Of a DNA stretch of 64,000 nt, positions 60,701 through 64,000 are shown piece after piece; position 1 is the stretch's first letter, and each line of letters starts with the position of its first letter. The notes beneath the pieces were generated by a model. The model saw only the letters and a list, made by a program, of their open reading frames with translations, had not been told where the DNA came from and did no database searches. The translations under genes and the position numbers were made by a program. The DNA lies in assembly GCF_041051975.1 (NCBI RefSeq), contig NZ_CP163435.1:2976001-3040000 (forward strand), given 5' to 3'. This stretch comes from Streptomyces sp. R21 (GTDB lineage Bacteria > Actinomycetota > Actinomycetes > Streptomycetales > Streptomycetaceae).

Positions 60701-63154
60701 TCATCCCCGAAGATCCACCAACAACGGCGGCGCGTGCTCCCCCCGCACGCTGGTCAGCGACAGCACCGCGTGCCCCGGCGGCACCTCCTGTGCCAGCTCG
60801 GAGGCGGACCACCGCTCCCGCTCGACCTGCCGCACGGTGACGGCGTCCGTGGTCACGGCCTTGCCGGTCACCAGCTTGCGCAGGGCGTGGATGGCCCGGG
60901 TCATCGGCTGGTCGGCGAAGACGGTGTGCTTGGCGACGTCCCGGGTCTCCACCCACTCCGTGCCCCACGCATGGGCGAACCGGCTGCCGTCCCACGTGGT
61001 GACGCCGGAGAACGCCATACGGCAACCGACGGCCCCGTACAGCGGCCCGTGCAGCGCCTCGGGTACGTCACCGACGGTCCGCAGGGCGAGAACGACTCCG
61101 GCGTTCTGGGACCGCAGCCGCTGAATCCGCCGTACGGAATCGGCAGTCAACGCACCCGCGGCGTCATCCAGCACCAGACACGCGAAATGCGACCGCTCGC
61201 CGCCCCCGTCCCCGTGCCACTCACCGCCCCGCTCTCCCCCACGCACCACAGCCGCGAACTGCGCCAGCACAAGTCGCGTCATCAGCCGGGAGGCCTCCTC
61301 GTGCCCATGCTCGGGCAGGTCGATGCGCACCCGCATCGGATGGTGGGCGACGGCCCGCAGCGAGAACGGCCGCGCACCGCCTGCCCCGAAGAACTCGGCG
61401 AAGACCGGCCGGTCCAGCAGGGCGAGCCGGTCGGCGAGCGCGGGTCCGGCGTCCGCCGTGCTCCCGGCCTGCCGGGCCCGCGCTTCGAGTTCTCGGCGCA
61501 TGGCGGCGTGCTCGTCGCCGGACAGTGCCTCCCGCAGGGAGGCCAGGGCGGACGGTTCGCCCTCGAGGAGTTCGCGCAGTTCCGGCAGGGTCGGGAAGCC
61601 GCCGTGCACCGCCCGGTAGGGGCCGAGGAGCTGGGCGAGCGCGGTGGCGGCACGCTGGCTGCCGACGCCGTCGAGGTCCCCGACCAGCGCTTCGGCGAGG
61701 AAGGCGGCCGCTTCGTCGGGGTCGTCGGAGTCGGCGTACGGGTCGAGGTCGTGGACGGAGGCGGGGTTCCCGATACGGACGACGACGTCGAACGCGGAGT
61801 CGGGGCCGACCGGCGTGCCGGCGGCCGCGACGACGACCACGGCACACCGCCCGGTGAGCGCCTGGAGGACCAGTGACTCCACGACCGGCCGGATCAGGTG
61901 GCGGGTCTTGCCGGAACCGGAGGGCCCGACGGCGAGCAGTGAGGTGCCGAGGGCGTCCATGTCGAGGGCCGCGCCCGAGCCGCTGTAAGCGTGCGGGGTG
62001 CGTTCCGCGGCCACCCACCGGCCGATGCGCACCTGCCCTTCCAGCGCGTCGTGCCGCATGGTGCGGGCGGGCAGGTCACGGGCGCCGGACGGGTGGGTCC
62101 AGGCCGCACCGCCGCCCCGCAGCACGGTGTCGGTGAAGGAGGGAAGCCGGCTCGTGTCGCGCGTCGCGAGGGTCCATGCGTGCCGGACGCGGGCGCAGTC
62201 CACGTCGTTCATACGGCCGGTAAGCACCTCGGCGGTGAGCAGTTCGGCCGCCTGGTGCTGCCCGGCCTCGCGGAGCTGGGGCCACTGGGCGGGCGGCAGG
62301 GCGGCGGCGGACGGCTCGCGCGGGCCCTCCTTCGCCCGGCTGCGGGCGGCGAGCCACTCCTTGCCGAGCGTCCGCCAGCCGCCCATCCGGGCGAACGGCC
62401 ACAGCACCAGCAGCGTGATGGCCGTGTACAGCAGGTCCGTCAGCAGTTGCGACTCGAAGACCTCGTAGCCGCCGGTGATCAGGACGATGAGGGAGAACAG
62501 CGGCGCGACGACGGGCAGGGCGTCCCAGCCGACGCCGGGGAAGGCGTTCGGGAAGACGAAACTCAGCGTGATCAGTGCGCCCGCGGCGGCGAACAGCGCA
62601 CGCGCGGGCTGCTCCCGCCGGGTGACGAAGTGGCGTACGACGTCCGGCCAGCTGCCCAGCCGCCCGACGCCGTAGACGAGCAGGCCGAAGAACACGCCGT
62701 CGTAGACGACACCGGCCTCCCGCCCCTCCATGCCCTTGGGGGAGGTGGTGCCGGCCCACCACCAGTCGTCCGGCGTGAACAGCCTCAGAAGGGCCCACTG
62801 GTACGGCACGCCGCCGTGCCGCCACGCGGACCAGAGGAGCAGCGCGACCACCAGCGGGATCACCAGGCCGATGATCGTGACCGGGGAGAGCCGTACCGCC
62901 GCCTTCACCGACCGTGGCGTGCGGTAGCCGTACCGCCAGATCCCTGGCCCGGCGGCCGGCCGCGGCTCGTTCAGCCACTCCACGACGCTCGGCCGGTGCG
63001 CGGGCGCCTGTTCGGGTACGGCGGGTGGCGGCCCCGCAGGCTTGGCGGGCATCGCGGGCATGCCCGGCATCAACATCGGCGGCGGGGGCCCCGCAGGCCG
63101 CGGCACAGGATTCGCATGCGTACCCCGCGCGTCCTGCGTCCCGTCGCCGTTCAT
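60701..63154 (-). CDS. Membrane-anchored P-loop ATPase, function unknown
   Basis: An 817-aa protein. Residues 1-60 are Pro/Met/Ala-rich, followed by several hydrophobic helices (about 92-110, 150-165, 185-205, 218-230, 240-255). A cytoplasmic ATPase domain follows, with Walker A GPSGSGKTRHL (410-420) and a Walker B-type CLVLDDAAGAL. The overall plan, helices then an FtsK/TraG/VirD4-like ATPase, suggests a pumping ATPase, but the TraG motifs I know are not clear, so I leave the function open. It is transcribed away from gabT and ends 188 nt upstream of PucR. Confidence 0.7.
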   Translation of the reverse strand: MNGDGTQDARGTHANPVPRPAGPPPPMLMPGMPAMPAKPAGPPPAVPEQAPAHRPSVVEWLNEPRPAAGPGIWRYGYRTPRSVKAAVRLSPVTIIGLVIPLVVALLLWSAWRHGGVPYQWALLRLFTPDDWWWAGTTSPKGMEGREAGVVYDGVFFGLLVYGVGRLGSWPDVVRHFVTRREQPARALFAAAGALITLSFVFPNAFPGVGWDALPVVAPLFSLIVLITGGYEVFESQLLTDLLYTAITLLVLWPFARMGGWRTLGKEWLAARSRAKEGPREPSAAALPPAQWPQLREAGQHQAAELLTAEVLTGRMNDVDCARVRHAWTLATRDTSRLPSFTDTVLRGGGAAWTHPSGARDLPARTMRHDALEGQVRIGRWVAAERTPHAYSGSGAALDMDALGTSLLAVGPSGSGKTRHLIRPVVESLVLQALTGRCAVVVVAAAGTPVGPDSAFDVVVRIGNPASVHDLDPYADSDDPDEAAAFLAEALVGDLDGVGSQRAATALAQLLGPYRAVHGGFPTLPELRELLEGEPSALASLREALSGDEHAAMRRELEARARQAGSTADAGPALADRLALLDRPVFAEFFGAGGARPFSLRAVAHHPMRVRIDLPEHGHEEASRLMTRLVLAQFAAVVRGGERGGEWHGDGGGERSHFACLVLDDAAGALTADSVRRIQRLRSQNAGVVLALRTVGDVPEALHGPLYGAVGCRMAFSGVTTWDGSRFAHAWGTEWVETRDVAKHTVFADQPMTRAIHALRKLVTGKAVTTDAVTVRQVERERWSASELAQEVPPGHAVLSLTSVRGEHAPPLLVDLRG

Positions 63155-63481
63155 CGCCCTGCCCCCTGACCAGCCGCTGCGTACACCGTCCGCGAGTCAA
63201 TCTAACGCCCCCGCAAGGGGAGTTCACCGCTTACGCGGCCGGGCCCGCACCGAGCGGTGGACACTCCTCTGTGTCCGCGACCTGTCCGCGACCCGCCCCG
63301 CGACCTGTCCACGACGGACAAGCCGGATCACCGACAACGCCCACATGGAGCATGCCGACCCTCCGCTCCCCGCCCTAGCCTGCGAGAAAAGAAGGCAAGC
63401 GTCCGAAAACACCCCCGCCCGGAACACACCCCGTTCGCCGGGAGCCGTCCGGTTCGCAAGATCATCATCAGGGAGCCCCTC
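63155..63481. other. Divergent region upstream of gabT
   Basis: No gene seen. CGCGACCTGTCC is repeated exactly at 63276-63287 and 63299-63310 (23-bp spacing), a candidate regulator site for gabT or the ATPase gene. The gabT ribosome-binding site is GGGAG at 63471-63475. Confidence 0.5.
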
Positions 63482-64000
63482 ATGACCGCACTTCCGCAGG
63501 AGCGCCGCGTCGTCACCGCCATCCCCGGCCCGAAGTCGCAGGAACTGCAGGCCCGCCGTACCGCCGCGGTCGCGGCCGGTGTGGGCTCGGTGCTGCCGGT
63601 CTTCACCGCGCGCGCGGGCGGCGGAATCATCGAGGACGTCGACGGCAACCGTCTCATCGACTTCGGCTCCGGCATCGCCGTGACGTCGGTCGGCGCCTCC
63701 GCCGAGGCCGTCGTCCGCCGCGCGAGCGCCCAGCTCCAGGACTTCACCCACACCTGTTTCATGGTCACGCCGTACGAGGGCTACGTCGCCGTCGCCGAGG
63801 CGCTGGCCGAGCTGACGCCGGGCGACCACCCCAAGAAGTCGGCCCTGTTCAACAGCGGTGCCGAGGCCGTCGAGAACGCCGTCAAGATCGCCCGCGCGTA
63901 CACCAAGCGCCAGGCCGTCGTCGTATTCGACCACGGCTACCACGGCCGTACGAACCTCACGATGGCGCTGACCGCGAAGAACATGCCGTACAAGAACGGC
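63482..64000 (+). CDS. gabT: 4-aminobutyrate aminotransferase, N-terminal part (3' end outside window)
   Basis: The first 173 codons, ATG 63482 with GGGAG 6 nt upstream; the frame is open to the window end. The class III PLP aminotransferase N-terminus is clear: VFTARAGGGIIEDVDGNRLIDFGSGIAVTSVG, then TPYEGYVAVAEALAELTPG, NSGAEAVENAVKIAR and DHGYHGRTNLTMALTAK. It transfers the amino group of GABA to 2-oxoglutarate, giving succinate semialdehyde. The PLP lysine lies beyond the window. The aldehyde dehydrogenase and PucR genes nearby fit GABA catabolism. Confidence 0.93.
   Translation, partial: MTALPQERRVVTAIPGPKSQELQARRTAAVAAGVGSVLPVFTARAGGGIIEDVDGNRLIDFGSGIAVTSVGASAEAVVRRASAQLQDFTHTCFMVTPYEGYVAVAEALAELTPGDHPKKSALFNSGAEAVENAVKIARAYTKRQAVVVFDHGYHGRTNLTMALTAKNMPYKNG

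Overview
The window is high-GC actinobacterial DNA, most likely from a Streptomyces chromosome. The evidence is GC-rich third codon positions, long antisense shadow frames, frequent GTG starts, TGA/ATG or GTG overlaps between genes, and Tat- and LacI-rich sugar loci. The gene order also matches what I remember of the conserved streptomycete core (type VII secretion tail, then nusA-infB operon, proS, ispG-rseP-dxr, and a gabT/PucR neighbourhood). That synteny is from memory and was not checked.

Layout. (1) 1-4436: the end of a type VII (ESX-like) secretion cluster: an EccE-like C-terminus, a conserved protein, and a very large proline-rich MinD/ParA-type ATPase whose frame is broken at a 14-C run. 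(2) 4788-10688: a complete five-gene dipeptide/oligopeptide ABC importer on the plus strand with its own promoter, an operator-like palindrome and flanking terminators. (3) 10816-22872: the minus-strand translation operon, in transcription order rimP, nusA, ylxR, infB, DUF503, rbfA, truB, a 1222-aa peptidase-like/P-loop protein, ribF. (4) 23100-25186: a lipoprotein, a DUF4439 ferritin-like protein and an aminoglycoside-phosphotransferase-like protein. (5) 25274-32637: proS, two GNAT acetyltransferases, ispG, rseP-like M50 protease and dxr. (6) 32689-37549: a full-length SecA without the C-terminal zinc motif, and a long acyl-CoA dehydrogenase.

(7) 38072-56386 is the most coherent system: a xyloglucan utilisation locus. 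A LacI regulator is followed by a GH31 alpha-xylosidase-type enzyme. A minus-strand block then encodes a sugar-binding lipoprotein, two permeases (no ATPase), a Tat-exported GH74 endoxyloglucanase, GH42 beta-galactosidase, GH95 alpha-fucosidase and a secreted GH12 glucanase. A divergent GH3 beta-glucosidase completes the set. Two secreted endo-enzymes, an oligosaccharide importer and cytoplasmic exo-enzymes for fucose, galactose, xylose and glucose match the chemistry of fucogalactoxyloglucan. A 14-bp palindrome (TCGAAGCGCTTCGA) occurs perfectly three times and once imperfectly, only at the regulator and at the divergent SBP/GH3 promoters, which ties the locus together as one regulon.

(8) 56476-64000: a zinc-independent-type bL32 gene behind a Zur-like box, an aldehyde dehydrogenase, an intergenic stretch packed with repeats including a 31-bp-armed inverted repeat, a PucR regulator, a membrane-anchored P-loop ATPase and the start of gabT (GABA aminotransferase).

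No tRNA, rRNA, CRISPR array, insertion sequence or prophage gene was recognised. All coordinates of starts were set by ribosome-binding site, overlap with the upstream stop, and family N-termini. Domain calls are by motif recognition only; no database search was run.
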